Positions 1 to 11,089 are shown, counted from the first letter of the stretch. The stretch: DNA of 64,000 nucleotides from Histomonas meleagridis (GCA_020186115.1 WSYJ01000059.1:62001-126000); one strand, 5' to 3'. Notes: generated by a model from the letters alone, not told the origin. Numbers and translations are program-made.

Positions 1-633
1 AATTCACACATAGTATATATTCTTAAATGTATTACCAAATATTTTTGGAACATGACAAATCACTTTCATAATAAAATCTTCTTTAAATCGTCTGCTTTTA
101 GTGAAACAATAGGGTTTCATGTTTCTATTTTTTTTACATCTTCGTTATGTTTATTTTCTGCCAAGTTTTTATGTTGAAGCCCCAAACCAAGATTTAACTC
201 AGTCTCAATTTTATCAAGCAACCCAAAATTACGATTGATAAATTCATCCATTTTTGTTTCCTGTGATTTTACCGAATCAACAAATACTCCATAAAGTTTG
301 TTGAAAGCAAATTCATTATAATACAACTCAATGCAATTATAAAGTATATCTTAAAATCAAGATATATCGTTAAATTTACGATTACAATTTAAAAATAATA
401 AAAAAAATTATGTTTGTAATAACATCATGTTTTTCTAATACAATGATTTTGTATTTTGGAAAATGTCATACCTATCGTATGGTAAACCGTGACCTCTTTT
501 CTATGAGCTTTTCAAAAAGTTGATGATTTTTTATAACAAGATTCAATGACATCTTCAAAAAATTTGCCAGAAATATTTAAGGTGGTGTGAAAAAATTGCC
601 ATATGGCATTTTTTGTTTAACTGTTTTTATATT
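1..633. other. Upstream region, no clear gene
   Basis: AT-rich DNA before the first ankyrin gene. The minus-strand frame at 117-326 starts with TTG, and its first ATG leaves only about 45 charged residues. I recognise no domain, so it may be the end of a decayed gene or chance. No RNA gene or mobile element end was seen. Confidence 0.5.
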
Positions 634-639
634 TCACTT
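634..639 (+). promoter_or_regulatory. Initiator-like element
   Basis: TCACTT ends 2 nt before the ATG at 642. It fits the trichomonad initiator TCAYTW, where transcription starts at the A, giving a leader of about 6 nt. The same box lies before the genes at 4105 and 38958. Confidence 0.5.
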
Positions 640-641
640 AA

Positions 642-3600
642 ATGTTTTCATCTGATGATGACAATGACCAAAAAGAATTAACTCTTTTTGGATGTGAAGA
701 AGCTACTGTTGCTGCCAAGCTCATTGCTGATGGTGCTGATGTAAATGCAAGAAACAAAAAAGGAGAGACTGCTTTGTTTGATTGTGATAATGTTGATGTA
801 GCTCGTGTTTTAATTAACGCAAAAATAGATATAAATGCAGTTAATGAAGAAGGGGAAACAGCTCTTTTTACGAACAGATACAATTCAGACTTTTCACATC
901 TTCTAATTAAATCAGGAATAGATGTTAATGCGAAGGATGAATCATGTAGGACAGTTCTCTTCAAGATCAGAGATACTGATACTGTTCGTCTTTTAATCAA
1001 GAAAGGAATTGATGTTAATGTTGTAGATAAATATGGAGAAAATGCCCTCTTTGGATGCAGAAATTCTAACCTTGCACGTATTCTTGTTAAAGCAGGGATT
1101 GATGTTAAAATCAAAAATAAAGATGGGGAAACACCTCTTTTCAACTGTTCCGATTGTGAAACAGTTCGATATCTTATCAAGAAAGGAGTTGATGTCAATG
1201 CAAGAAGAAAGGATGGGAAAACTGCCCTATTTGGTTGTGATGATACAGATACAGCGCGTGCTTTAATTGAAGCAGGAATTGATATCAAAGCTAAAGATGA
1301 AAATGGTAAGACAGCTCTCTTTAATTGTGATGATCCTGAAACAGTTCGATATCTTATCAAAAAAGGAATTGATGTTTGTGCTAAAGATAAAAAAGGCCAA
1401 ACAGCACTCTTTAACTGTCGAAATAGAACAATTGCACGTCTTCTTATAAAGAATGGCATCGATGTTAATGCGACAAATAATCGTGGGGAAACAGCTCTTT
1501 TCGGAAATGATGAATATGAATTTGCAAAATTACTCATCAAGAAAGGAATCAATATTAATGCTAAAAACAACTCGGGTGAAACAGCACTCTTTGGTTGTGA
1601 TTATGGTGCAGCGCTTATGCTCATTGAATCAGGAATCGATGTTAACATTAGGAATGATCAAAATGAAACTCCTCTTTTCGATTGTTCTGATTTTGATGCT
1701 GTTGAACTTTTAATTAAATCTGGTGTTGATGTTAATGCTCAAAATAATTCTGGGGAAACCGCAATATTTAATTGTGGAAAACATAAAATCGCAAAACTAT
1801 TAATAGATAATGGAGCTGATGTAAAAGTAATTAACAATGAAGGAAAAACGCCATTATTCACCTGTCATAACCTAAAGGTTATGAAATTATTAATTGAATC
1901 AGGAGTTGATGTTAATGTTGTCGATAGCAAAGGAGAGAATCCATTGTTTTCATGGCTTGATAATAAGGAAGCTAAATTGTTAGTTGAATCAGGAATTAAT
2001 GTTAAGATAATAAATAACGATGGAGAAACTCCTCTCTTTGATTGTTATGAATCAAAGGTTGCAAGGACTCTTATAGATGCAGGTGTTGATGTAACAGTTA
2101 AAAATAACAAAGGAAAAACAGCATTATTTGAATGTAGAAAACCTAAAATTGCTCAAATGCTTATTGATGGTGGTATTGATATTAATGCTAAAGACAAATA
2201 TGGAAGAACAGCATTATTTGAATGTGATAAATTTAAGATAGCTAAAATGATAATTGAAGCAGGTGCAGATCCAAAAGTAATCGATAATGATGGAAATACA
2301 TTACTTTTCAAACATGACAAACCTAAAATTGTTAAACTTTTAATTGAAAAAGGCGTTGATGTTAATGCCAAAAATAAAGATGGTGAAACAGCACTTTTCC
2401 ATTGCGATGATAAAGATTCCGTCAAATTACTTATTGAAGCCGGAATTAATGTTAATGAAAAGGATAAACATGGTAGAACAGCACTCTTTGAATGCAGGAA
2501 TAAAGAAATTGCACAATTACTTATAGATTCTGGAATTGATTTTAAAGCAATAGATGAAGATGGTAGAACAGCATTATTTTCCTGTAATAAGCAAGTTTCA
2601 AATGTGCTTATTAAAGCAGGCATTGATGTTAATATTAAGGATAAATATGGTGGAACAGCTCTCTTTAAATATGCAGGAAAAAGTACTATAAAACTTCTTC
2701 TTGAAGCAGGTGCTGATGCAACTATTAAAAATAAAAATGGAGAAACACCATTGTTTTATCAAAATAATGAAGTATCATTTAAATTACTCATTGATGCAGG
2801 AGCTGATCCTAAAGCTATAGACAAGAATGGAAAAACAGCGTTATTCAGCATTGGCGACTCTAAAGTCATTAAGCTTCTTATTGATAGTGGTATTGATATT
2901 AATGCTAAAGACAAAGATGGAAGAACAGCATTATTTTCTTTTTATAGAAATAAGCCAGTTAAAATGTTAATTGAAGCAGGTGCAGATCCAAAAGTAATCG
3001 ATAATGATGGAAATACATTACTTTTCAAACATGACAAACCTAAAATTGTTAAACTTTTAATTGAAAAAGGCGTTGATGTTAATGCCAAAAATAAAGATGG
3101 TGAAACAGCACTTTTCCATTGCGATGATAAAGATTCCGTCAAATTACTTATTGAAGCCGGAATTAATGTTAATGAAAAGGATAAACATGGTAGAACAGCA
3201 CTCTTTGAATGCTCTGATGTAAATATCGCACGTGCTCTTATTGATTCAGGAATTGATATTAAAGCACAAGATAACAAAGGTAGAACAGCTATATTCAAGA
3301 ATAATTCAGAAGATGTTGTATCATTCCTTATTAAATCCGGAATAGATCCAAAGATTAAAGATAAAGAAGGAAAAACAGCACTCTTTGGATGTAGGTATGC
3401 TGATGTCGTCTTGATCTTAATTAAGGCAGGCGTAGATCCTTTAGAAAAAAGTAACGACGGACAAACAACTATCTTTGGATCTAATGATACTTGTGTAGTT
3501 AGTCAATTGATTAAATATGGAGTTGACCCTAAGGTTAAAGATAAGAATGGAAGAACAGCCCTCTTTGCTTGTCATGATAGTGACGTGGCAAGTTTACTTG

Positions 3601-3947
3601 TTAAAGAAGGAAATGATGTTAAAGAAAAGGATATAAATGGAAGGACAGTAATATTCGGATGTAAGAGTGTTGATTCAATTCAATATTTCATTGATTCTGG
3701 TGTTGATATTAATGCAAAAGATAACGATGGAAAAACAGCTTTGTTTGAAAGTAACCTCAAAAGATATGTTGCAAAATATCTCATTGAAAAGGGAATCGAT
3801 GTTAATGCTAAAGATAAAAATGGAAATACTGCACTCAAATATTGCACTGATTATAAGACTGCAAAGGTTTTAATCAAAGCTGGTATTGATAAAGAAGCAG
3901 TAAATGAATACCAAAAAGAACATCCAGACTTTAAGATCAAAAATTAA
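642..3947 (+). CDS. Ankyrin-repeat protein (1101 aa)
   Basis: The whole protein is a string of roughly 35 ankyrin-like repeats with almost no other domain. Each repeat is about 30 residues rather than the usual 33 and follows the pattern aspartate, then two to four residues, then GETALF, then a short polar turn, then LLIKKGIDVNAK. Phenylalanine stands where classical repeats have histidine (TALF instead of TPLH), and the first helix is shortened. No signal peptide or membrane segment is visible, so a cytoplasmic protein-binding scaffold is inferred. The start codon lies directly after an initiator box. Two stretches of 245 bp inside the gene are identical, indicating recent internal duplication. 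The long open frame on the opposite strand (638-1570) is a shadow of the repeats. The partner is unknown. Confidence 0.93.
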   Translation: MFSSDDDNDQKELTLFGCEEATVAAKLIADGADVNARNKKGETALFDCDNVDVARVLINAKIDINAVNEEGETALFTNRYNSDFSHLLIKSGIDVNAKDESCRTVLFKIRDTDTVRLLIKKGIDVNVVDKYGENALFGCRNSNLARILVKAGIDVKIKNKDGETPLFNCSDCETVRYLIKKGVDVNARRKDGKTALFGCDDTDTARALIEAGIDIKAKDENGKTALFNCDDPETVRYLIKKGIDVCAKDKKGQTALFNCRNRTIARLLIKNGIDVNATNNRGETALFGNDEYEFAKLLIKKGININAKNNSGETALFGCDYGAALMLIESGIDVNIRNDQNETPLFDCSDFDAVELLIKSGVDVNAQNNSGETAIFNCGKHKIAKLLIDNGADVKVINNEGKTPLFTCHNLKVMKLLIESGVDVNVVDSKGENPLFSWLDNKEAKLLVESGINVKIINNDGETPLFDCYESKVARTLIDAGVDVTVKNNKGKTALFECRKPKIAQMLIDGGIDINAKDKYGRTALFECDKFKIAKMIIEAGADPKVIDNDGNTLLFKHDKPKIVKLLIEKGVDVNAKNKDGETALFHCDDKDSVKLLIEAGINVNEKDKHGRTALFECRNKEIAQLLIDSGIDFKAIDEDGRTALFSCNKQVSNVLIKAGIDVNIKDKYGGTALFKYAGKSTIKLLLEAGADATIKNKNGETPLFYQNNEVSFKLLIDAGADPKAIDKNGKTALFSIGDSKVIKLLIDSGIDINAKDKDGRTALFSFYRNKPVKMLIEAGADPKVIDNDGNTLLFKHDKPKIVKLLIEKGVDVNAKNKDGETALFHCDDKDSVKLLIEAGINVNEKDKHGRTALFECSDVNIARALIDSGIDIKAQDNKGRTAIFKNNSEDVVSFLIKSGIDPKIKDKEGKTALFGCRYADVVLILIKAGVDPLEKSNDGQTTIFGSNDTCVVSQLIKYGVDPKVKDKNGRTALFACHDSDVASLLVKEGNDVKEKDINGRTVIFGCKSVDSIQYFIDSGVDINAKDNDGKTALFESNLKRYVAKYLIEKGIDVNAKDKNGNTALKYCTDYKTAKVLIKAGIDKEAVNEYQKEHPDFKIKN
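2251..2495 (+). repeat. Internal exact duplication, copy 1
   Basis: These 245 bp recur without any mismatch at 2968-3212, 717 bp downstream and in the same reading frame (239 codons). They encode just under three ankyrin repeats. Flanking repeats are similar but diverged, so the copy arose by recent unequal exchange or gene conversion. Confidence 0.95.
2968..3212 (+). repeat. Internal exact duplication, copy 2
   Basis: Second copy of the segment at 2251-2495. The base just before the copies differs (A in copy 1, T in copy 2), which marks the left edge of identity. After 3212 the sequences diverge at once. Confidence 0.95.
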
Positions 3948-4085
3948 GTAAAAAAAATTTAAAATTTTTTTTTTCTGGGCGAATAACGTAAATCAAACTT
4001 TTTCAGTGCACTGAAAATTTTTTGTTGTTTTTGTGAAATCACTTCATTTTTTGCCAAACAATGCAAAAATTCTATTAAAAAGTCA

Positions 4086-4096
4086 TCACTTCACTT
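4086..4096 (+). promoter_or_regulatory. Tandem initiator-like elements of the DPYD-like gene
   Basis: Two overlapping TCACTT boxes (4086-4091 and 4091-4096) stand 8 and 13 nt before the ATG at 4105. They support 4105 as the real start, upstream of the in-frame stop, and so support the view that the gene is interrupted rather than starting at 4405. Confidence 0.5.
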
Positions 4097-4104
4097 CAAA
4101 GATT

Positions 4105-6834
4105 ATGGATATCGAAGATGTACAGATCCTTACAACGCCAACATGCGAACAACGTTGCATTCGTGAAAAAATCGCTCTTCCTGTTCGTGAGAAGTTAACT
4201 TCTTTCGAAATTCCAACACCACCAACTGAAGATGATGTTGTTTCTGAGGCACGTCGTTGTATTTAATGCTCTGACGCTCCTTGCTCAAAGTGCTGCCCAA
4301 CTAACCTTGATGTTAAAGAATATGTTCATGCTGCAGCTGCAAGAAATTGGTATTATGCTGCTAAGATAATATTATCTGCTAACCCACTTCCGCTTTCTAC
4401 TGGTATGCTTTGTAATGTTAGAAGCACATGTCAAGGTGGTTGCAATCTTAGAAAGACAGCAGCTGGTCCAATCAAGACAAACATGATTCAAGTTCATGCC
4501 GTTCGTAAATTCCGTGAATTTAATATCCCACCACTTGTTCCAGCTAGCATAGGCAAGAAAGTTGCAGTTATTGGAGCTGGTCCATCTGGTCTTTCATGTG
4601 CATCTTTCCTTCGTAGATTTGGTATTGATGTTACTATTTTTGAAAAAGAAAGCTTTGCAGGTGGTATCATGATGAAAGAAATTCTTTCATTCAGAGTTCC
4701 AAAGGAAGATATTGACTTCGAAATCGAACTTGTCAAACAAGCTGGTGTTGAATTTCAATTCAACAAGAAACTTGGTGTTGATATGACAGTTGATTCACTC
4801 CTTAAAGATGGTTACAATGCAGTATATCTTGCATTCGGTAAACCAGAATCAATCAAGCCACCAATGCATAATGTTGGCGCAATTGATTGGGCCGATTTCC
4901 TTCATGACCTTAATGGAATTCTTAAGTTTAAGAATGGAAAACAACTTCCAGATTGGAAAGGAAAGAAAGTTTGCGTACTTGGATCTGGTGGAACAGCTGC
5001 TGATTGCGCATCTGCTGCATCACGTCTTGGAGGAGAAGTTACAATTGCATGTTTCGAAGACTTTAAGAGTATGCCAGCACCAATGGCCGAAATCGAGAAA
5101 TTATTACACGAAGGTATCGAATTCATGACACTTGTTCAAGTTACATCCATTGATAATGGAGAAGTTAAGTTCGAAACAGTTGAACACTTAGAAGATGGTA
5201 CATATAAACGCCTTGGAGAATTTATCACTCGTAAATTCGATGAAGTTATTGTCGCATTTGGTGCAACAATGAAAGAAGCACGTAAGAACATTCCAGGAGA
5301 ACTTAATGTACAAAAAGTTGAAGGTTATGATAATGTATTTGCAGGTGGTGATATTTGCAACACTATTTCTGTTATCGAAGCTGTTAATGATGGTAAAGTT
5401 GCAGCAGGTAAAATTGCTGACTTATTTGGTATCAAAGATCCAATTCCAATGTTCACAACCGAAGTTGATAATGTATCACTTGAAACCGAAATTTGTGGAA
5501 TTAAATTCCCTAATCCAGTTGGTATTTCATCTGGTGAAGTATCAGCTACATATGAATGCGTCCGTAACTCATTACTTGCAGGTAATGGTTGGGCTACAAC
5601 GAAGACAATTCTTTTATCAAAGGATCTTCAAAGAGATAATGATATGAGAATTGTTAAATGTGAAGATAATCCATTCCATCAAGGATGCTCATTCATGAAC
5701 ATTGCTATGATGTCAGAACATTCTGCCGAATATTGGTTCGATGCCGTCCGTAAACTTAAGAAGGAATTCCCAGACAGAGTTATTGTTGCATCAATTTCAG
5801 CTACAGATAACAAAGATGATTGGCATGAAGTTGTTAAGCGTGCATGCGAAGCAGGTGCAGATGCATTAGAATTAAACCTTAGCTGTCCAAATGAAGTACA
5901 TGGTAAAGGTGGACATAAAGGAGGATTTGATAGTGAAAACAAGATAGGTATGGCATTAGGCGTTAGTCCTATCAATGTCAAACGTATTGCGGAATACGTC
6001 AAAGAAGTTACAACAGTTCCATTCTTTGTTAAGATCACACCAAACGTTACATCACCAGTAGACTTAGCTAAAGCAGCTTATGAAGGTGGTGCTAATGGTG
6101 TTGCAATGATTAACACTGTTGCAGGTATATCCAGATTCTTCCCAGATGGTACACCATTACCACAAGTTGGTACCAACAAGTTTGTATTAAGTGGTGGTTT
6201 ATCTGGTGAATTAATCAGACCAATTGCCTTAAGACAAATATCTAAAGTTCATTTATCCAATGAACCAATGCCAATCTTAGGTATGGGTGGTATTTGGTCA
6301 GCAGATACTGCTATGCAACACTTATACGCTGGTTCAAGTGTATTCGCTTTATGCTCTGCTACAATTCGTTATTCATATGAAATCACACGTGAAATCCAAG
6401 CTGGACTTAAGTTCTTACTTTACGCATGGTCACGTCCTGACTTAAGATCAATCTTAGGTAACTACAACAGTGATATGATGACATTACCTCATAAGGTACC
6501 GAAAGTTACCGACACTAAGCCAGATAGGTCTGTTCCAACATTAGCGGAAATGAGAGGCGCTGGTTCAAAGAGAGTCGTACAAAGAGAATCACTCGATGCT
6601 TGCTGGACAGTCAACTCAAAGATTGACCATTCCATCTGCGTTAATTGTGGTAAATGCGCTTACACTTGCAGAGATAATGGTAACATTGCCATCTCGAAAC
6701 AAGCTGATGGAACTTGGGAAGTTGATGTCAACAGATGCGTTGGATGTGGTGCATGCGTATCCGTTTGCCCACTTCACGCAATTAGCTTAGTTAAGTCTCC
6801 AACTGACAAGCCATGGCACTGGAATAAGGAGTAA
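4105..6834 (+). CDS. DPYD: Dihydropyrimidine dehydrogenase-like, interrupted by in-frame TAA
   Basis: DPYD reduces uracil and thymine with NADPH. Read through its one stop, the frame gives 909 residues (about 1020 in animals) in DPYD order. First comes an N-terminal 4Fe-4S domain, then an FAD/NADPH domain with a GxGxxG motif (VAVIGAGPSG). Next is the FMN TIM barrel with ELNLSCPNE carrying the likely catalytic cysteine near residue 594. Two C-terminal 4Fe-4S motifs follow at about 845 (CVNCGKC) and 878 (CVGCGAC). The TAA is codon 54 (4264-4266), at the position normally lysine inside the first cysteine motif (EARRCI, stop, CSDAPC). Starting instead at the ATG at 4405 would lose four cluster cysteines. 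The 856 later codons are open. Nonsense mutation, readthrough or a base error are possible. The stop TAA runs into TAAA. Confidence 0.85.
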
Positions 6835-6916
6835 AATTAGTAAACAATCTTTGAACAAAAAAAATTTTCATACAAAAAATTGTTTTTATGCGCAGTAAAT
6901 TAACTGTTCCTTTGAG

Positions 6917-7492
6917 TTAACAACACATATGTCCCATCTCTTCTTCTTCTTCTGGTTCGGAATTATCATCGAGGCGAATTGTGTCAAGATCACATTCATT
7001 TGCAATAAATTGAAATAATTCCACAACTCCTTCTCCCGTTAAAGCAGATGTTTCAAGATACGTTACTGCACCAATCATTTGTGAATACTCTAATGCCCTT
7101 TGGAAAGGAATTTTTCGGTGATCACCAAGATCAATTTTGTTGCCAACTAAAACTTTAAGAACTTTTTCTGGAGCCTTTTCTTTTAGCATTTGATCCCATT
7201 CATCGAGTTTATCAAAACTTAGTTCGTCAGAAATATCAAAAACAATAATTGCTATGGAAGCACCTTTAAAGTAAAGTGGAACCAATGTTCGAAAATATTC
7301 TTGTCCAGCAGTATCCCAAATGCAAAATCTGATTGTATTACCTTCACTGTTTTCAAAAGAAAAATCAATGTTAGAAGCTCCAATTGTCGATGATGTATCA
7401 ATGTCAAATGTACGCTTTAGTGCACGATTGAGTATACATGTTTTACCAACACCTGATTCTCCAATTAAAATCGTCTTGAAACCATGTCTCAT
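6917..7492 (-). CDS. Rab-family small GTPase (191 aa)
   Basis: Membrane-traffic GTPase with all nucleotide-binding motifs: P-loop GESGVGKT (residues 11-18), switch I threonine in STIGAS, WDTAGQE in switch II, NKID and ETSAL. Switch II reads AGQEYFRTL, as in Rabs. The C-terminus ends in CC after an acidic stretch, the usual double geranylgeranyl signal, so a membrane-bound traffic switch is inferred. Residue 2 onward lacks an N-terminal extension, which supports the ATG at 7492. It is divergent from the coiled-coil gene at 7570, only 77 bp away, and shares a promoter element with the BAR-like gene at 36518. The exact Rab subfamily cannot be assigned from sequence alone. Confidence 0.93.
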   Translation of the reverse strand: MRHGFKTILIGESGVGKTCILNRALKRTFDIDTSSTIGASNIDFSFENSEGNTIRFCIWDTAGQEYFRTLVPLYFKGASIAIIVFDISDELSFDKLDEWDQMLKEKAPEKVLKVLVGNKIDLGDHRKIPFQRALEYSQMIGAVTYLETSALTGEGVVELFQFIANECDLDTIRLDDNSEPEEEEEMGHMCC

Positions 7493-7569
7493 TTAGTTCA
7501 AAAAATGCCATAAAGAATGGAGACCGTTTACACCGTTTTCTGGGCAACCCAAACTTGTACGTTATTAAT
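7493..7569. promoter_or_regulatory. Compact divergent promoter
   Basis: 77 bp separate the Rab-like and coiled-coil start codons. The spacer holds two ACCGTTT boxes (7523-7529 and 7532-7538), a match to Myb-type AACGG sites, and a block at 7541-7567 that recurs in the BAR gene promoter (36573-36599, 22 of 27 identical). Trichomonad genes are known to use Myb-like proteins on core promoters; binding here is inference. Confidence 0.45.
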
Positions 7570-10425
7570 ATGAACAATTCAAGAGCTTTAAAATTTAATA
7601 TCAGCAAAAAATTTAGTCAACTTACAAAGGTTATACAGCTCTTTTCAGCCCAAATTGAAGATAGAGAATTTCAAAAAAGTTATCTTCATGATTTATATGA
7701 TCCTCAAATTAATGAAATAATTAAAAATTATCATACTGAAATAACAGAATTAAACGAAAAAGCTAACAATGAAAAGGAAGAAATAGTTGAAAAGATTAAT
7801 AAGTTATATTTTTCAAAATTTGATACATTAAAAAATGATGCAAAAACTTTTATGGATGGTATCAATCGTACAACAGAACAATTTGAAATCAAAATAATGA
7901 ATGATTTATCCGATATCAAAAAACAAATACAACAAATTATTAATTCTCTGGGAAACAAATCATATGCATTAGATAAACAATGTGAAACAGCAAAAGATAT
8001 GATAAAGTCGGAAATATCTGAATTGAATCAAATTTATAAACAAGAGTTGATCAACCATGATAAGGAATCAACTAAGAAAATGAATGCTTTAGAAGAACAA
8101 TCAAAACAAAAAATTCAAGAATTAAAAAATGAGCATGAAAAAAACATGAATGATATTCGTAATGCATTTCAATCACATGGAAGATTTCCACCTAATTTCT
8201 TAGAACAATGTAAAAAACAAAAAGCACAAATTCAACAGATTAAGCAAAGCCTTTTATCAATAAGTCAAAACGTAAAATCTTTAATTGAAGCTCGTAAAAA
8301 TGGATCCGCCAAACTTCGAAATGAAATGAAAAATCTTTGTGTTGAAATTCGTAACATATTAAATTCACATCAACAGAACATTAACCAACTTGATATAGAT
8401 ATGAATAATATGAAAGAATCACATAAAGAACAAATACAAAACTTAAAAAGCAAAAAAGAAGAAAAGATCGAACAACATAAATTAGAACTTGAAAATATGA
8501 ATAAATTAAAAGAACAACAAATGATTTCTTTTCAAGAAGAATATTCAAAACGTATGAAAGAACTTGAGTCAACAAATAATTCATTTGATTCTTTAATGAA
8601 ATCACTTAACGAAGCTCATGAAAAAGAATTAAATGAACTTAGTAATAAACATCAACAAGCAGTAAAAAATGCAGAAGAAAAACTTGATCAATATCATAAA
8701 GATATATTAAATCTTCAAGAAATGCAGAATAAAGAATTAAAAGATATGAAAGAAAAAGAAGAAAAAATACTTTTAGATAATAAAAATAAAATTAATGAAT
8801 TAATTGAATTACAAGAAAAAGAAATTGAAAAAGAAAACAATGAATTTGAAAAAATGATTAAAGAACTTCAACAAAAAATCGAAATTTGTTTGGAAGGTGA
8901 TAACAACGACACAAAAAAGTACAAAGAAATAATAAATGAATTAAAAAATGAAAAGCAAAAACTTATTAATGATCATTCACAAGAAATTAAAAAATATGAA
9001 GAAGAACATAATAAAAAAATAACAAAACTTCGAAATGATTATGAAGAAGATTTAAATAAGAAAAAGAAATTTAATGAAGAACAAATTAAGGAAAAAACAG
9101 AAAATTATGAAAACGAAATTAATGAATTAAAAAAAGATTTTGAAGAAAAAATTTCTAAACAAGAAAGTGAATATATGAAACAATATGAAACTGAAATTAA
9201 TAATATAAAAAATGAATTTAATGATAAATCTAAAATTAATGAAATTAATACAAAAATGCAAAAAGAATTTGATGATAAAGTTAAAACTTTAAATTCAATT
9301 AATGCACCTGATATAAATAATGATAGTTCAATTAAAGAACTTAATGAAATACAAAAAGATCTCGAAAAACAAAAATTAGATACTTTAAATAGCATTGAAC
9401 AACAAAAAAATTCATTAAAAAATGAATGGGATGAAAAATTTAAACAAGAAAATGATCGACATTCTTCTTCTTGTGTTGATTCATCAATTAGTTCTGAAAT
9501 GGAACAACAAAAACTTAATATTATTCAAGAAATCGAAAAAATTCAAAACGAACAAAAAGAAAATGAGCAAAAATTAAATGAAATAATTTCACAAATAACA
9601 AATGAACATTTAAATAAAATGGAAATATTGAATAAAACTCTTTTTGAAAGTCAAAATCAAGATGAAATCTATAAAGTTGAGAATGATATTAATCAAATTA
9701 AATCCCAACATATACAATTAAAAGAAAAAATACAAAAACAATTTGAAGATTCTATAAACGAATATAATAAATTAGAAAAAGAAGAAGAAGATTCATTTCA
9801 ATTAAATAAAGCGGGAATATTAATGAACACTGAACAAGAAAAATTCAATTTCCAAAAATCTATTAGTGAAATAAATGAAAATATGAAAAACAAACAAATG
9901 GAACATGAGAAAGATATAAAAGAAATAAATTCAACATTACAATCTAAAATTAAACAAATGAAAGAAAGTCATATTAATGAAATGGATAAATATATTAATG
10001 AATATGAATCCCTCAAAATGCAACTTCAAAAAAATGGAGAAAACTTTAAAAATAATATTGAGAGTAAAAGAGCACAATATAAGTCATCATTAGATGAATA
10101 CTCAAGGACAACAAATTCTGATCTTACAAAGAAAAAACAGGATTGGAATGTAATGTTAAACTTTTATGATGAAAAAATTTCCGTTCTTACAAATAAAAAA
10201 CAAGAAGCAATCGATAAGTATAATGAGCGTCCTCCAAGACAAAGTGAAATTGATACAATTGAAAGACTTAAAAATTTGTTACAATTAAAAAATTCTCAAC
10301 TACAAACTAATTTAAAAGAGATGACAGAATACAGAGCATTATTAATTAAGCAAGAAAAAGAATATAATCATAGATTTGGAAATGGACCAAGAGTTGGTGT
10401 TCTTACGACAAAAAAATCACATTAA
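7570..10425 (+). CDS. Long coiled-coil protein (951 aa)
   Basis: Almost the entire chain is charged, helix-forming sequence rich in Lys, Glu, Asn and Gln with heptad spacing of Leu/Ile/Met, broken only by short non-coil stretches near residues 225 and 640. No globular domain, signal peptide or membrane helix is seen. Such proteins in trichomonads are usually cytoskeletal or tethering factors; that role is inference. The frame is open from a TTG at 7555, but the first ATG at 7570 is taken as the start. The neighbour across the shared promoter is a Rab GTPase, and long coiled coils are common Rab effectors or tethers, which makes a functional link possible but unproven. Confidence 0.88.
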   Translation: MNNSRALKFNISKKFSQLTKVIQLFSAQIEDREFQKSYLHDLYDPQINEIIKNYHTEITELNEKANNEKEEIVEKINKLYFSKFDTLKNDAKTFMDGINRTTEQFEIKIMNDLSDIKKQIQQIINSLGNKSYALDKQCETAKDMIKSEISELNQIYKQELINHDKESTKKMNALEEQSKQKIQELKNEHEKNMNDIRNAFQSHGRFPPNFLEQCKKQKAQIQQIKQSLLSISQNVKSLIEARKNGSAKLRNEMKNLCVEIRNILNSHQQNINQLDIDMNNMKESHKEQIQNLKSKKEEKIEQHKLELENMNKLKEQQMISFQEEYSKRMKELESTNNSFDSLMKSLNEAHEKELNELSNKHQQAVKNAEEKLDQYHKDILNLQEMQNKELKDMKEKEEKILLDNKNKINELIELQEKEIEKENNEFEKMIKELQQKIEICLEGDNNDTKKYKEIINELKNEKQKLINDHSQEIKKYEEEHNKKITKLRNDYEEDLNKKKKFNEEQIKEKTENYENEINELKKDFEEKISKQESEYMKQYETEINNIKNEFNDKSKINEINTKMQKEFDDKVKTLNSINAPDINNDSSIKELNEIQKDLEKQKLDTLNSIEQQKNSLKNEWDEKFKQENDRHSSSCVDSSISSEMEQQKLNIIQEIEKIQNEQKENEQKLNEIISQITNEHLNKMEILNKTLFESQNQDEIYKVENDINQIKSQHIQLKEKIQKQFEDSINEYNKLEKEEEDSFQLNKAGILMNTEQEKFNFQKSISEINENMKNKQMEHEKDIKEINSTLQSKIKQMKESHINEMDKYINEYESLKMQLQKNGENFKNNIESKRAQYKSSLDEYSRTTNSDLTKKKQDWNVMLNFYDEKISVLTNKKQEAIDKYNERPPRQSEIDTIERLKNLLQLKNSQLQTNLKEMTEYRALLIKQEKEYNHRFGNGPRVGVLTTKKSH

Positions 10426-11089
10426 TTTTTATTGTTATTTTTATTAATAAAAATATTATAATAAAATTATTTTCTAATTTAATTTAGGATGGACACAAAT
10501 GTCCATTTCTTGAAATTTTGTCCACCGGCGATAAGAAACTGCGGGTTTCGTGGGCAAATGTTCTCTTCATTAACCCGTTGACCAAAAATTTTAGGGTGAG
10601 ACACATCTCAAGAGTATATTCAATTGGTTTTACTATTATTATGAAATACATGAGGATTGAGAAAAAATTGAATAAAAAAATCATAAGTTTTTTTTTTATT
10701 TTTTATTTTAAATACTACAAAGCAGTCATGAGGCGTGACATTATGTGGGTATAACAGCAAATCTTTTTGTTTTTGTTGTTAGCCGAATTTAAACAGTAAA
10801 TTTTCAGAATAACGATAAATATTTTAAATACCATTCAAACTTTCCCATTTCTGACCACCAGGTTTTCAGAGTGTATTGTCGATGTAAAGTACTTATTTGA
10901 TTCAATCTGATTTCGAACAAACACGTTCAATTTTCGGAATATTGCCCACTTGAGGTACAAAAGATTCACACACAAAATTCGGTTTTGACCAAAAAATCCA
11001 CCCTAATTGAAATATTTATGTAATACTAAAAAATAGTTATCATTTAATATTTATAATATATTACCATGACAATGCACAAACTTCCTTTT
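10426..11089. other. Intergenic region with a small hairpin
   Basis: AT-rich spacer after the coiled-coil gene. At 10489-10506 a perfect inverted repeat ATGGACA/TGTCCAT with a 4-nt loop lies about 65 bp past the stop codon. No convincing gene was found; the frame at 10518-10754 has no recognisable product. Confidence 0.4.

Noticed and set aside
638-1570. 310-codon open frame on the minus strand opposite the ankyrin gene
   Set aside because: Its Ser/Pro/Leu-rich repeats mirror the ankyrin repeat codons exactly; it is the antisense shadow of a repetitive gene with no start context.
10518-10754. 78-codon frame after the coiled-coil gene
   Set aside because: No family resemblance, AT-driven composition, and an overlapping frame on the other strand; not enough to call a gene.
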